This document shows, piece after piece, positions 25,851-35,514 of a stretch of DNA of 64,000 bases; position 1 is the stretch's first letter; each line of letters opens with the position of its first letter. The notes under the pieces were generated by a model. The model had not been told where the DNA came from, searched no databases, and saw nothing but the letters and a program-made list of their open reading frames with translations. Both the position numbers and the translations under genes were made by a program. The stretch is from Eriocheir sinensis (Eukaryota; Arthropoda; Malacostraca; Decapoda; Varunidae): NCBI RefSeq assembly GCF_024679095.1, contig NC_066512.1, positions 12,282,732 through 12,346,731 on the forward strand, in the 5' to 3' direction.

Positions 25851-25935
25851 TTTCCAATGGTCACTATACCTTGGAGAAAGACACAGGTCAAAATTATAGC
25901 TGAAGTTCAACGGGCAGATAATTAACTTAATAACT

Positions 25936-26327
25936 GAAAAGCATTTGAATCTACACTCTCTAGAAAGGCGAAGGTTGCGAGGAGACCTGATCGAAGTCTA
26001 TAAATGGATGAAGGGCTTCAATAAAGGGGATGTCAATAGGGTTTTGGTTGTAAAAGAACCAAGTAGGACACGTAGCAATGGTTTTAAGTTAGATAAATTC
26101 AGATCAACAAAGACATCGGCAAGAATTGGTTTACCAATAGAGTGGTGAATGAATGGAATAGGCTTGGCAGCCACGTTGTGGGTGACAATACCATAAATAC
26201 ATTCAAGAAAAGGTTGGATAAAGTCATGGATAGTGAGGTAAGGTGGGGTTAAGAGTACAGGAGCTGCCTTGTAAAGGCCAACCGTCCTCTTGCAGACTCC
26301 TTACGTTCTTATGTTCTTATCTTAACA
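25936..26327 (+). mobile_element. LINE B-like 3' fragment with TTCTTATG tail
   Basis: LERRRLRGDLIEVYKWMKGF and a later WNRLG-type segment match the C-terminus of CR1-like ORF2s, with a frame change near 26145. The 3' UTR reads GGAGCTGCCTTGTAAAGGCC then CCGTCCTCTTGCAG and ends in TTACGTTCTTATGTTCTTAT, a short tandem tail. Similar tails occur at 34175-34199 and 45646-45705. Confidence 0.75.
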
Positions 26328-26538
26328 AAACTGACTTGACGTGCTTAAACAAATGACGCCAAATAAATGAAAAAAAAAATTAATCAACAGAAATAAACTA
26401 AGGTAATAGAAAGTTCTTTACTAAAATAACGGAACAAAGTTTCATGCTTGAATTATATGTACTAAATGAAAACTGTTTTTAGCTTTCAAAAGAAAATGAA
26501 GACAATGCTACGTATACCCCCGCTATGCCGGTACTCAC
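26328..26538. other. AT-rich intron just after the transporter exon
   Basis: Nothing recognised apart from the donor GTGAGT at 26538-26533 on the minus strand. Confidence 0.5.
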
Positions 26539-26707
26539 TGTCCCGGGATGCCGAGGGCGCGGCGGGCGATGGCCGGGTAAGGTTGGCGGCAGGGCGCGCG
26601 GTACTGCGGCCAGCGGTGCTCCAGCAACACCCAGCACATGCCCAGCCGAGTGCCCGCGAACCCAACCGCCAGGCAGAGCACCGCCATCAGCGGCAGCCCC
26701 GCCCACC
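26539..26707 (-). CDS. AAAP transporter, exon with the Trp-Pro and CR.PYP motifs
   Basis: The acceptor CTCCTGTACAG precedes 26707 and the donor GGGACA|GTGAGT follows 26539. After two bases that complete the previous codon, the peptide is WAGLPLMAVLCLAVGF (a helix), then GTRLGMCWVLLEHRWP, then APCRQPYPAIARRALGIPG. This matches the invertebrate AAAP pattern G.cW.ll..rwp.y...CR.PYp..g.rAlG. The upstream exon should end with one base of a Gly codon and carry the first helix. It was not recognised up to 64000, so it is far upstream or lies in sequence I could not identify. Confidence 0.9.
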
Positions 26708-26740
26708 CTGTACAGGAGAGGGGTGAAGGGGCGAAGGGGT

Positions 26741-26744
26741 ATTA

Positions 26745-26787
<43 letters not shown>

Positions 26788-26790
26788 TAG
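26741..26790. repeat. (TTA)n microsatellite
   Basis: TTA triplets with one TTG, between the exon acceptor and the foldback element. Confidence 0.93.
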
Positions 26791-26800
26791 TATTATAGTA

Positions 26801-27783
26801 GGTTCACTTAAGCTAGATTCCTGGCGCCTAGGCAGGTTGGTAAGCTTGCAGCTGATTGGCTGCTCCGCTCTCTCGCAGACACTCATGTCGGACCACATCT
26901 TGCATGCTCGAGTGAGAAATGTTTCTTTATTATATGCCATAGCTCACCTCACATACAATAGCCAGTTTAGTTGACCATCAGACTCAGCAGTGACTGTAGA
27001 ATCAAGATGTATTTTAAAAACTCGACAAAACAAATAAGAAAATGGTATTACGATGAGCTGAACTGTGAAGATGTTAAATAAATGTTTATGACATGTTTTA
27101 CTTATGCTCGCTGTTTTCAACAGCTGTTCATTGACTACCCAGAAATGTATTATTTACGTAGAAAAATCTCTCGTGAACACGATAGTGTGATCAGAATGCA
27201 GTTAAAGCTCCACGTATTGAAAACACAGAGTTATTTATACCAACATGTCACTCGCCGCAACCACCGCAGCGCGCGCGACACGCTGCGTGATTATGTTAAA
27301 AAACAAAAGATGAGTGTCGCGCGCGCCGTGATTGTTGCGGGGAGTGACATGTTGCTATAAATAACTCTATATTTTCAATATGTGGAGCTTTATCTGCACT
27401 CTGAACACACTATCGTGTTCACGCGAGATTTTCCTACGTAACGTAATAATATATTTCTGCAGTCAATGAACAACTGTTGAAAATAGTGAGCATAATTAAA
27501 AGATGTTATAAACATTTTTTCAACATCTTCTCAGTTCAACTCACCGTAATACCATTTTCTTTTTTGTTTTGTCGAGTTTCTACAGTCACTGCTGAGTCTG
27601 ATGGTGTCAACCAAAACTGACTATCTCGTATATGAGGTGAGCTATGGTATATAATATAGAAACATGTCTCACTAGAGCATGCAAGATGTGGTCCGACATG
27701 AGTGATAGCGGGAGAGCGGTGCAGCCAATCAGCTGCAACCTTTCCAACCTGCCTAGGCGCCAGGAATCTAGCTTAAGTGAACC
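26801..27783. mobile_element. Foldback element, 983 bp, about 480-bp inverted arms
   Basis: GGTTCACTTAAGCTAGATTCC at the left end, followed by TGGCGCCTAGGCAGGTTGG, is mirrored by the reverse complement at the right end. Matching segments continue inward through the CAATCAGCTGCA-type block, CGGACCACATCTTGCATGC, TCGACAAAAC and CAACATGTCACTC. The arms meet at a loop of about 30 bases near 27283-27312, with GCGCGCGACAC on both sides. Arm identity is imperfect, so it is not a recent assembly duplication. No clear target duplication was seen. The short frame at 27082-27360 is arm sequence. It lies within 100 bases of the acceptor of exon 26707-26539. Confidence 0.85.
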
Positions 27784-27811
27784 ATTTTTTTTAATTTTCT
27801 TTATAGTAGTA

Positions 27812-28003
27812 CTATCGCCTTTGCGATAGTTTGCTGGTAACAGGCATGCAGCCATTCATGAGACTGTCCACTCTTGGACGTTGTTTACCGGTAAGCCAAT
27901 ATCTTATCCACGCGGTTAGTGTCTCCTCTAACTTCCAAAGAAGTCTCCCGAGTGGTACCCTGTCAGAGGCTTTCATCGCAGGAGGAGGAAGAGGAAACAT
28001 GGA
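27812..28003 (-). mobile_element. LINE RT palm fragment
   Basis: The minus-strand peptide has SDRVPLGRLLWKLEE, then WIRYWLTGKQR, matching the region after motif A of CR1-like reverse transcriptases (fDrVpH..LL.KL...WI..WL..R.Q). About 60 codons remain. Confidence 0.75.
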
Positions 28004-28470
28004 ATGACAGGCAACAGAAAGCCTATTATCTCATTACGAGGTTGCCTGCTGTAGCGCCGTGATCTGCCTGAGTCACTTGGTGTTAAAGGCATTTCCGTGC
28101 GTATTTTCAGTTCACTCCTGTTCTCACAGGTGACGATCGATGCGATTTCTGGAGGAGTTGATGGTTTCTACACTTATTACTTCAGCAGGGAGGTCGTTCC
28201 AATGGCGTATGACTCGGTTAGAGAAGAAATTCCTACCAATGTCTGTGTTACATCGCTTCGCTTGAATGTGGAGGACGTTGTTTCTAGTACTTGAGTTGGT
28301 CTGTAGCTCAAAGAGCTTGGAGTGGTCGACGTTACTGAAGTTCTTTAGGTACTTGAAGACCTGAATCATATCCCCCCGTAGGCGTCTGTTTTCCAGCGTG
28401 AAAATGTTAAGTTGCCTGAGTCGTTCTTCATACGGCAGGACTCTCAAGGGTGGAATCATCTTCGTAGCGT
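28004..28470 (-). mobile_element. LINE B-related fragment, RT C-terminus and 3' UTR
   Basis: YEERLRQLNIFTLENRRLRG, then VFKYLKNFSNVDH and a final VIRHWNDLPAEVISVETI match LINE C-termini. The region 28004-28120 reads like its 3' UTR. The neighbour at 27812-28003 is a different part of an ORF2, so two fragments abut. Confidence 0.8.
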
Positions 28471-28479
28471 CAACAGATG

Positions 28480-29580
28480 TGTAATGCAGAGCGAGACCCG
28501 CCTTGTGCCGCTGGCCAGCAGGGTTCAGCTGATCGCTGCCTGCCGAGTGGCCAAGGTCCTCCACCAAGACAGGGAGTCGGTGGCATGAGTGGAGCTCTGC
28601 AGAGTCTTGCCACAGAGGCGGGACCTGTTCACCGGCAAGACCTGGCTGTTTAAGGTGGCTGAGGCTGTCGGCCCCCTACCCCATCTCGACCACCTGCGGC
28701 GGGAGGGACCTGACCGTCCAGCCGCCAACTAATCGCTCCACCTCCGTGGCAGCCCCCCACCGCCGAGATCATCATAAGAGAGCTGCCTGCCAGCAAGGTG
28801 CTGTACACAGAGGGGGAACTCTTGCAACACGCGCTCATGGCGGTGGCCCAGGCCAACGCAGGGAGCTGTGGTGTCTACTACACCGACGGCTCAATCGACC
28901 CAGAGAGAGGCGCTACAGGCGCGGCGGTTGTCACCGGAGGAGAGACGCTGTCGTGGAGGACACCAGATCACTGCTCCACCTTACAAACCGAGCTGATGTC
29001 CACCAAGCATGCCCTGGAGCATGACCTGCAGCACCGGGAGGGGCCTGTCGTGCTGCACACAGACTCCCCCTCCTCCCTGCAGGTCCTGCAGCAATGGCAT
29101 CCAACAGCTGACAACGTGCGGCTCGTCGCCGCCATGTTGGGCCTCACCCAGGGCATCGCCGCACAGGGGAGGGACATCAAACTCAACTGGATGCCCAGCC
29201 ACGTAGTCCTGCGTGGGAACGAGGCAGATGACGCAGCCCGTGCAGCCACCATCATGCCAGCCGTAACCAGCACTGTCCTGCCCAGCCTGCAGCAGGCTAA
29301 AGTGCAGGCCAGACGCGCTGCCGCCAGCTCCGCAGAGGACCTGCACAGACAGGTTGAGCGGTACTCGCGGCAGGGGGCCTGGTACGCCAGGGCCAGTGAC
29401 CACCAGCCCTTTCATCCCGGCCGGGAGCGGGCTAGGGCGGACCAGGTCATGCTGCACCGCCTTCGGCTTGGCTACCGCGCGCTCCAGGAGATGAGAAACG
29501 ACTTCGTGGGCCGGCAATGTGAGCACTGCGAAGCAGTCGTCCATCGCCCCCTGGTCCATTACCTGCTGCACTGACCCACC
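28480..29580 (+). mobile_element. LINE C fragment with RNase H domain
   Basis: A GC-rich region with a 258-codon frame at 28798-29574. It contains a type I RNase H with catalytic residues in place: YTDGS (Asp30), TELMST (Glu65), LHTDS (Asp89), and SHVVLRGNEADDAA (His135, Asp144). RNase H removes RNA from RNA:DNA hybrids during retrotransposition. The C-terminus reads LHRLRLGYRALQEM and CEHCEAVVHRPLVHYLL, then stops where a related copy (49671-50217) continues with Cys, so the knuckle is truncated. Upstream 28480-28797 carries the RT-RNase H linker (RLVPLASRVQLIAACRVAK) with in-frame stops. I-, R1- or Loa-type LINEs are candidates. Confidence 0.82.
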
Positions 29581-29637
29581 ACGGCCCAGCTCAGACAGCA
29601 GCCCACAGAGAACCCGCAGGACGAGGAGGCGAGAGCT

Positions 29638-30097
29638 TGTTGGCGGTAGTGAGTGTTCTGAGTGCTAATTGGTTCACGGACAGAGAAAGGCAATATCCGT
29701 CAGGGTTGCTTTATTGACAAAAATCTCACAGGTCACTGACATATACAAGACACATAAAATAGGTGGTTGAGTGTATATGTGTTTGTGAAGATGTAGTGTA
29801 GAGTGAATGACATTGGAATGTGAGTGTAGTAAACAATATGTATGAGTTAACAATAGGAGGACGAGGACAGACAGTAGAAGATAAACTTGTAACAAGAGAA
29901 GTTAACATTGATGATGGAACACTGGACAACAGGGAGACGAGACCGCGACAATGAAAATACATAGACGGCACAGGAGATACAAGACGAGGGGAGACGAAAA
30001 CATTGCACACGAGTACATTTAATGAGTCTGTGCTGCAGCGCCATTTTCTTGGGTCATCGGGAAGCAGAGGACACGGCTTTCAGCGGTGGCTGCTACA
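29638..30097 (-). mobile_element. Possible LTR (460 bp, TG...CA) with adjacent purine tract
   Basis: On the minus strand the segment starts TGTAGCAGCCACC, ends CCGCCAACA, and is preceded by AGGGGGGGAGTATC, like a polypurine tract just before a 3' LTR. No second LTR copy or pol gene was found, and no target duplication is clear, so this is a tentative solo or truncated LTR. Confidence 0.35.
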
Positions 30098-30290
30098 GAT
30101 ACTCCCCCCCTGTGACGAGAAAGGAGGAACGAAATCTTCTTGGTGCGGGGGCGCTGTGGCACAGAGGGTGTAGCTGGTGGTGCGTTGCGTAGAGTTGAGT
30201 TGCGTTGCGCGGTGAATTGCGCCGAGTTGAGTTGCGTTGAGGTGCGAGGTGATTTGCGCTGAGATGCATTGCGTTGCGCGGTGAGTTGCG
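30098..30290. repeat. GAGTTGCG-rich degenerate repeat
   Basis: From 30180 variants of GAGTTGCGTTGCG are scattered and lead into the minisatellite. Confidence 0.5.
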
Positions 30291-30545
30291 CGGTGAGGAC
30301 AGCTACGGTGAGTCGAGCTGAGGTGAGTAGCGCAGTGAGGACAGCTACGGTGAGTCGAGCTGAGGTGAGTAGCGCAGTGAGAACAGCTACGGTGAGTCGA
30401 GCTGAGGTGAGTTGCGCGGTGAGGACAGCAACGGTGAATCGAGCTGAGATGAGTTACGCGGTGAGGACAGCTACGGTGAGTCGAGCTGAAGTGAGTTGCG
30501 CGTTGTGTTCAGCTGCAGTGAGTCGAGCTGAGGTGAGTTGAGCAG
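30291..30545. repeat. 42-bp minisatellite, about six copies
   Basis: The unit starts CGGTGAGGACAGCTACGGTG and continues AGTCGAGCTGAGGTGAGTAG. About six copies differ by a few substitutions. Because 42 is a multiple of three, a plus-strand frame (30269-30541) encodes a 14-residue repeat (AVRTATVSRAEVSS). This is probably not a gene. Confidence 0.88.
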
Positions 30546-31025
30546 CGAGTTGAGAAGCTAGGGGTTGAGCAGCGAGGGGTTGGGCTGGGTAAGTTGGGCT
30601 GCGTAAGCTGGGCTGCTTGAGTTGAGTGGTTGGCTGTTTAATAGATCCTGGAAGGGTTGAATCCGCACTCCAAAATCGCGAACCACGTAGACGGGTCCTG
30701 AGCAGAAGAGTGTGCCCTGAAGGACACCGCTGTTGCAGAGGAAGAGTTGCATGTCGTCGTCAGGTATGGTGAAATCGAGCGGCGTGGAGATGGGCAAACG
30801 GCACTAGCGTAAACGCGCCGGGGGCCACGGCAGTCCGAGAGAGCGTCGAGGGAACTGCGTGTGAAGGCGCTAGCTGCCAGCATGCCAGGGGCCACAGCAG
30901 GTTGAGGAGTGAGGGGCGCTAGCATGTGCCAGGGGCCGCTGCAGTCCGTGAGAGTAGAACGAACTGCGTGTACTATAGGCGCTGGCGCGTGCTAAGAAAT
31001 ACAGTGGCTCAGGGAGCGAACCACA
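30546..31025. other. GC-rich unassigned sequence
   Basis: GGGTTGAGCAGCGAG-type short repeats to about 30640, then mixed sequence. Minus-strand frames 30925-30638 and 30797-30558 have no domain I recognise. The block CCAGGGGCCACAGCAGGTTGAGGAG near 30890 echoes one at 30820 and one at 30935, which suggests a local short duplication. Confidence 0.4.
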
Positions 31026-31029
31026 GTGT

Positions 31030-31446
31030 TCAAGAAGGCACTGTAATACAACACTGCATGCTTAGTAGGCATTGTCCGCCAGCGGCGGGCCGTTGCCCGC
31101 TCATCGATATATTTGTATTTAATTGCACTATGTAAGATGTAAAAATAAAGAATGAAGATATCTTCGTAGCGCGTCGCTGGATTCTTTCTAATAATTCAAT
31201 GTCTTTTCTGTAATTAGGGGACCAGAATTGTACTACATACTCGAGGTGAGGTCTTACCATTGAGTTATATAAAGATAACATTACTTCCGGCGTCTTGCAT
31301 TCGAAGTTTCTTGAAATAAACCCGAGCATAGTGTTGGCTTTGTTATATGCTTTTTTTTACAGTGCTTTGCGTGTTTTAGGTCACTGCTGATAGTGACTCC
31401 AAGATCCGATTCCTTCTGCACGACCTGCATCTCTCTCTCTCTCTCT
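31030..31446 (-). mobile_element. LINE B-like fragment ending at a (CT)n tract
   Basis: Beginning at TC dinucleotides (31431-31446), the minus strand encodes MQVVQKESDLGVTISSDLK, and after a frame change MLGFISRNFECKTP, VRPHLEYVVQFWSPNY and LERIQRRATKI. This is the same RT thumb segment as 17500-17150, again opening next to a dinucleotide run. Confidence 0.82.
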
Positions 31447-31996
31447 GAATGAAGTGAATATTTATTTTTCCTATAAAAAAATAGCATGTATAGTTATTAT
31501 GTTTGTACTCGATCATAGTCTAATAACAATAACAATATATATTAGCAACCTAAAAAAAAAAAAAAGAATCGGACATGAGCAACCTAAAAAAAAAAAAAAA
31601 GAATCGGACATGAAGAATTATCCAATAAAGCCAATAAATAAATCCAATAATAAAATAATGGAGACGGGAACTATGATGGAAACAAAAAGCAGGAAAAAAT
31701 GGTGGGAACTTGGGAAGACGGTCAGCGAGGCAGTGACTCAGCAGCCAGCACAACATTCAAGGCTTAATTCGCCTCCACAGGGCCCATACCGCATGGCGAC
31801 TGGCGAGCATCACTAAGATCCAACCGGGACCGGAACTAGTGGCAATAGTCAGTACCGAGTGATCATGATTGTACTCGGCACTCGGTACCGGTACCGAGTG
31901 CCGAGTAGAATGATGATTACTCGGTACCAACCAGTGCCGAGTGGTCAGTCTTGGTACCGGTACCGAGCAATCTGGTACCGGTGCTTCCCCACCCTA
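31447..31996. repeat. hAT-like repeat with KpnI palindromes
   Basis: AAATCCAATAA near 31640 and a right end GGTGCTTCCCCACCCTAA mirror the layout at 1-130. At 31872-31907 an exact 36-base palindrome is centred on GGTACC|GGTACC (arms TACTCGGCACTCGGTACC). Two identical copies of AAAAAGAATCGGACATGA occur at about 31561 and 31597. The boundary on the left is uncertain. Confidence 0.5.
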
Positions 31997-32064
31997 AAAC
32001 CTCTGCGAGATATTTTGCGGCTGCGGCGGCGCTTCGTGAATATTTTCCCTATTTTCAACAATAA
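31997..32064. other. Sequence before the gap
   Basis: Short; nothing recognised. Confidence 0.3.
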
Positions 32065-32164
32065 NNNNNNNNNNNNNNNNNNNNNNNNNNNNNNNNNNNN
32101 NNNNNNNNNNNNNNNNNNNNNNNNNNNNNNNNNNNNNNNNNNNNNNNNNNNNNNNNNNNNNNNN
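32065..32164. other. Assembly gap of 100 N
   Basis: Exactly 100 N, the usual placeholder for a scaffold join of unknown size. The two sides may not be adjacent in the genome. Confidence 0.99.
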
Positions 32165-33185
32165 ACCGCGATGCCAATGAACCTCATGTTGCAACATCAT
32201 CATCCTCTCACATGAGATCAATCGGCCCATAGCAGTCATGGAGGGTTTTAATTTGTCAGCAACTTTTGATGCTAGCCAACCACATGGCTCCCGCGCTCGT
32301 TGCTGTGGGGGAGGCATTTGAGGTGGTAAAAAGGTGAAGAGAAACATTGTACTAGATTATGATATGTTCAGAGTGATATGATTCGAGTTATAATCATACA
32401 ACTCTCAACTTATTCAGACAGGCACGCTGCCGGCAAATCGTAAAGTTACCAGCAAATTTAGTAAGTCATTGACACTCATAAATTTTGCCATTGACTGTAG
32501 ACTCTCCGATGGTCCACAGTGGTAGGAATACCAGGAAAACGACAGTGGGGGTATATGGCAAGACTCGGCTGATGAACTGAGTGAGGGAGGGTTGTCATCT
32601 CGTTTCCTCCTTTTCCACCCAGCCAGCATTGCCACATGAAGTAAATGATTTCTTTTTTACATCGTTAGGTGCTCGAGTTGTTTCTCTTGGGTTTTATAAG
32701 ACTAAAAATTGTTAACTGGGCAGTCGCCGGGCTAGAATGTTCTGCAGAGGGGACTGCATGGGCATGATTGTATAGGTGTGAGAGACGATGCGTGGGACTA
32801 GTTTTCTCCTTCATGCAACACTCGTAATGAGCCGCTGCAAGACGATGACCCTCTTGGGGGCCACAAAACTCATGACAGCAACCACCTTGAGATACTATAG
32901 ACGAGGCATCTCATAAAGTCTTTTTTGCTACAGGTTGAGGAGTCCATGATTCAACACAAGAATAAGGTATGTGTGTATGTGTTTGTTCGTGTGATTGATT
33001 GTTTGTTAGTTTGTGTGCGTTTGTGTGTGCGTGCGTGCAGCCTGCTCAATCCACCCCATTTCCGGGGGAAGCATGCCCCCAAACTCTTTGTAGGTCTGTG
33101 TTCATTTCATTTGTTTCAAGTCCTGCTGGGCCCACAGCAGAATCTGTAATGTCGGACGCGTTACACGAGAGGCGCCTGAGAGGTA
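32165..33185. other. Unassigned sequence after the gap
   Basis: Mixed AT-rich sequence with a small GTGTGT/GCGTGC patch near 32970-33040. No gene, RNA or transposon end was recognised. Confidence 0.4.
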
Positions 33186-33695
33186 GTGGTGATTCGATTA
33201 ATTGTAACCGATTACTTAGATTACTATCAAAAAAATAAATATTGGTCGTCGACTACTTTCTCAGTAATCGAATCCTTGAAACAATTATTACAGAAGATAT
33301 CTATTTGCGCTCAAGGTAAGTTATCGAAAAATGTTTATCAGAGAAATTAAAGAAAACTTGAGTAGCTTGCATGATGTGGGGTATCCACCAAGTTTGTATT
33401 CATATAAATAAGCTTTTGAACAATGAACAGGTTTATTGATTAGAATTCTAAATCAGAGAAAGAAGTAGCTAATGAAAAAAAAAGAACGTGACTTTAAAAA
33501 TTGCTAATCAGACCACCAAGGGAGCTTGAAGCGGCACGGACTGGCAGTAATGGTTGTGGGTACTGGGTACTGGGTTGGTACAATAAGGAGGGGCACTGAA
33601 AAAGAAACCCATAATCTCATAATCCACTGATCATAAAGGTAATCGATTACTAATCGATTACTTTTTGTGGAAGTAATCAGTAATCGCGATTAAAA
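33186..33695. mobile_element. Repeat with TAATCGATTAC ends (hAT-like)
   Basis: The left part has GATTCGATTAATTGTAACCGATTAC and the right part GTAATCGATTACTAATCGATTAC, in the style of hAT elements with ATCGAT-rich termini. The interior is AT-rich and has no transposase. Ends are approximate. Confidence 0.45.
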
Positions 33696-34129
33696 AAAAA
33701 CTAGTATTGCTTAGAGTCCCTTGATAGAGAGAGTCCCGACAACCTAAGATTTGGACGTTATTGTTGACCCTGTTTTCGCCGCGCTTTTCAAACGCTAGCA
33801 CACTCTTTTGTATTTGTTTCACTGTTCCACTGAAACTGAACACAGTTTTGTCAGACCTCCACACCTTCCCCTAAAAGCCAGCTGGGAGCCAGCAGCCAAC
33901 GAGCCCTGGGAAAGTAAATAGGAGACAGATTGTGTCTACACCAACAGGTCTCGCCAACCCACTATAATGCCCTTATATTTTACCATAATATGGTCATTAG
34001 CCGTTGGAATGTGCCGTAAGGTGACAGGTGTGGGTGGGTGTGTTAGTGGCCCATCTATTACTGTGTGGGTGTGGGTGTTAGTGGCCCATCTATTACTGTT
34101 ACTGATAGGTGCTAAATTGCCACTCGCGG
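33696..34129. other. Unassigned sequence with short duplications
   Basis: GAGTCCCTTGATAGAG with GTCCCGAC near 33712-33738 recurs inverted near 36753-36772. A TGTTAGTGGCCCATCTATTA block occurs twice (near 34040 and 34077). Confidence 0.4.
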
Positions 34130-34200
34130 TAAGTAGACAGGGGCTGCCAAGTATAGGTCAGTGAGCTTTTTGCGAACCCCTTACGTTCTTATGCTCTTAC
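34130..34200 (+). mobile_element. LINE 3' tail remnant
   Basis: AGGGGCTGCCAAGTATAGGTC, later CCCCTTACGTTCTTATG, resembles the 3' UTR and tail at 26262-26320. Only the end is preserved. Confidence 0.5.
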
Positions 34201-34780
34201 TAAACACCGCCCGGGGATGCCCGGGGTTAAATTAGTCATATATTCATTGTTCTTATCATCAAATATATCTTGAAGTTTGATAATAAATGTATATACTGTA
34301 TGTCCATCATCATTTGGCAGCCTAATGGATAGTTATATAACGAAGCCTAGCCTCACTGTCCAGATTTGTTGCATATTCACTTAGATTGTGATATGAAGAC
34401 GGGAGGCACGGGCCAGCCATCATCAGGGGGCAGGGGCTCAGCTGATCGCTCGTGCCTCCCAAAATGGCTGACAGTTGTTTTTCCTAAAACAAAAGCGAAA
34501 CGGTGTGACGTCAGTGCAACCCCTCTATAGGCGCGTGTCACGACGGGCTGCTGACGACCTTGAGAGGCGGCAGCGCTCAGCAGGTACCGAGAGACTTCAA
34601 ACAAGTCTGGGTGCTTCTCTTTGTGTTGCTGCTGTGATGGATGGATTTAATAATACTTATCGCTGTAAAACATTATCAGCAGCAGATGGGGAAGTCTTTC
34701 TCTTACCTACATATCTCTTCATCACCTGACCCTTGCCTGCAGAGAGGGACGCTGCCTCCTGAACGTCATGAGTTTTGATG
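34201..34780. other. Unassigned, with a GC-richer patch
   Basis: A GC-richer patch at 34400-34640 includes GTGTGACGTCAGTG (34504-34517) and a short plus-strand frame from 34637. It looks promoter-like, but no donor or conserved peptide supports an exon. Confidence 0.3.
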
Positions 34781-34782
34781 TA

Positions 34783-35291
34783 CAGTAAAACCTTTATGAC
34801 TCGGCATGATAGGGGCTCCCAGCTTTGCCGAGTTATTCAATATTCCGAGTTATACAAATCCCTCATTCCCCTTCCCCCCTATTGCATATACAGTCAAAAT
34901 TTTGAAAACACTACACTACACAGCAGCCGTAAAAGCTTAAATTAACACATACAAATGAAGGGGCTGTTGTAGTTATGTAGTCCAAGCAGACAACACGTGG
35001 GTGTTTGTGGAACACGCAGTGAGAGTGAGGATACAGGTTTTTAATACAGGAATAGCGCGGGCAAGCCTTGACGAGTGTAAACCACGAGATATGGAGATAA
35101 CTCGGCAGCACACCGAGATGAATCAGAGTGCTGGAGAGTGAGATCAGGTGGCCCAAGTGTGGATACACTTTCTAAGTAAATGTGGGTGAATGTTTGAATT
35201 CGGAATTTATTTTTTTAATGAATATGTCGTTGCATTACCGAGTTATATCAAATTCCGAGTTATAGAGTGCCGAGTTATAAAAGTTTTACTG
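34783..35291. mobile_element. pogo/Tigger-like MITE (509 bp), TA target duplication
   Basis: The left TIR is CAGTAAAACCTTTATGACTC, then GGCA. The right end in reverse is CAGTAAAACTTTTATAACTC, then GGCA. TA lies on both sides (34781-34782 and 35292-35293). GCCGAGTTAT is repeated subterminally on both ends. TIR CAGTAAAACC with a TA duplication is typical of pogo-group elements. The interior has no transposase. Confidence 0.85.
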
Positions 35292-35478
35292 TACTTGTCA
35301 TGGGCCGCGTGGCTGATACACCACCCAAGCTCCATCAGTGCAAAGGCACTTTTGCTTCCTTTCCGTTACCTGCTTGCAGAAAAATTAGCATATGGAGAGA
35401 AAATTAGTGTAAAATACTCATGTGGGGGTGGAGGGGGCCCTGATTCCATTACTCGCCGTGCTGCTCTCTTTATTGTAA

Positions 35479-35514
<36 letters not shown>

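Noticed and set aside
26801..27783. Assembly artefact of an inverted duplication
   Set aside because: The arms differ at many positions, including indels, which an assembly echo would not show.
28981..29571. 196-codon minus-strand frame
   Set aside because: It is the antisense shadow of the RNase H domain, which has all catalytic residues on the plus strand.
32065..32164. Protein frames across the gap
   Set aside because: They are runs of undetermined residues from N bases.
34637..34729. Possible short first exon, MDGFNNTYRC
   Set aside because: The frame stops within about 30 codons without a donor. The CRE upstream alone is not enough.
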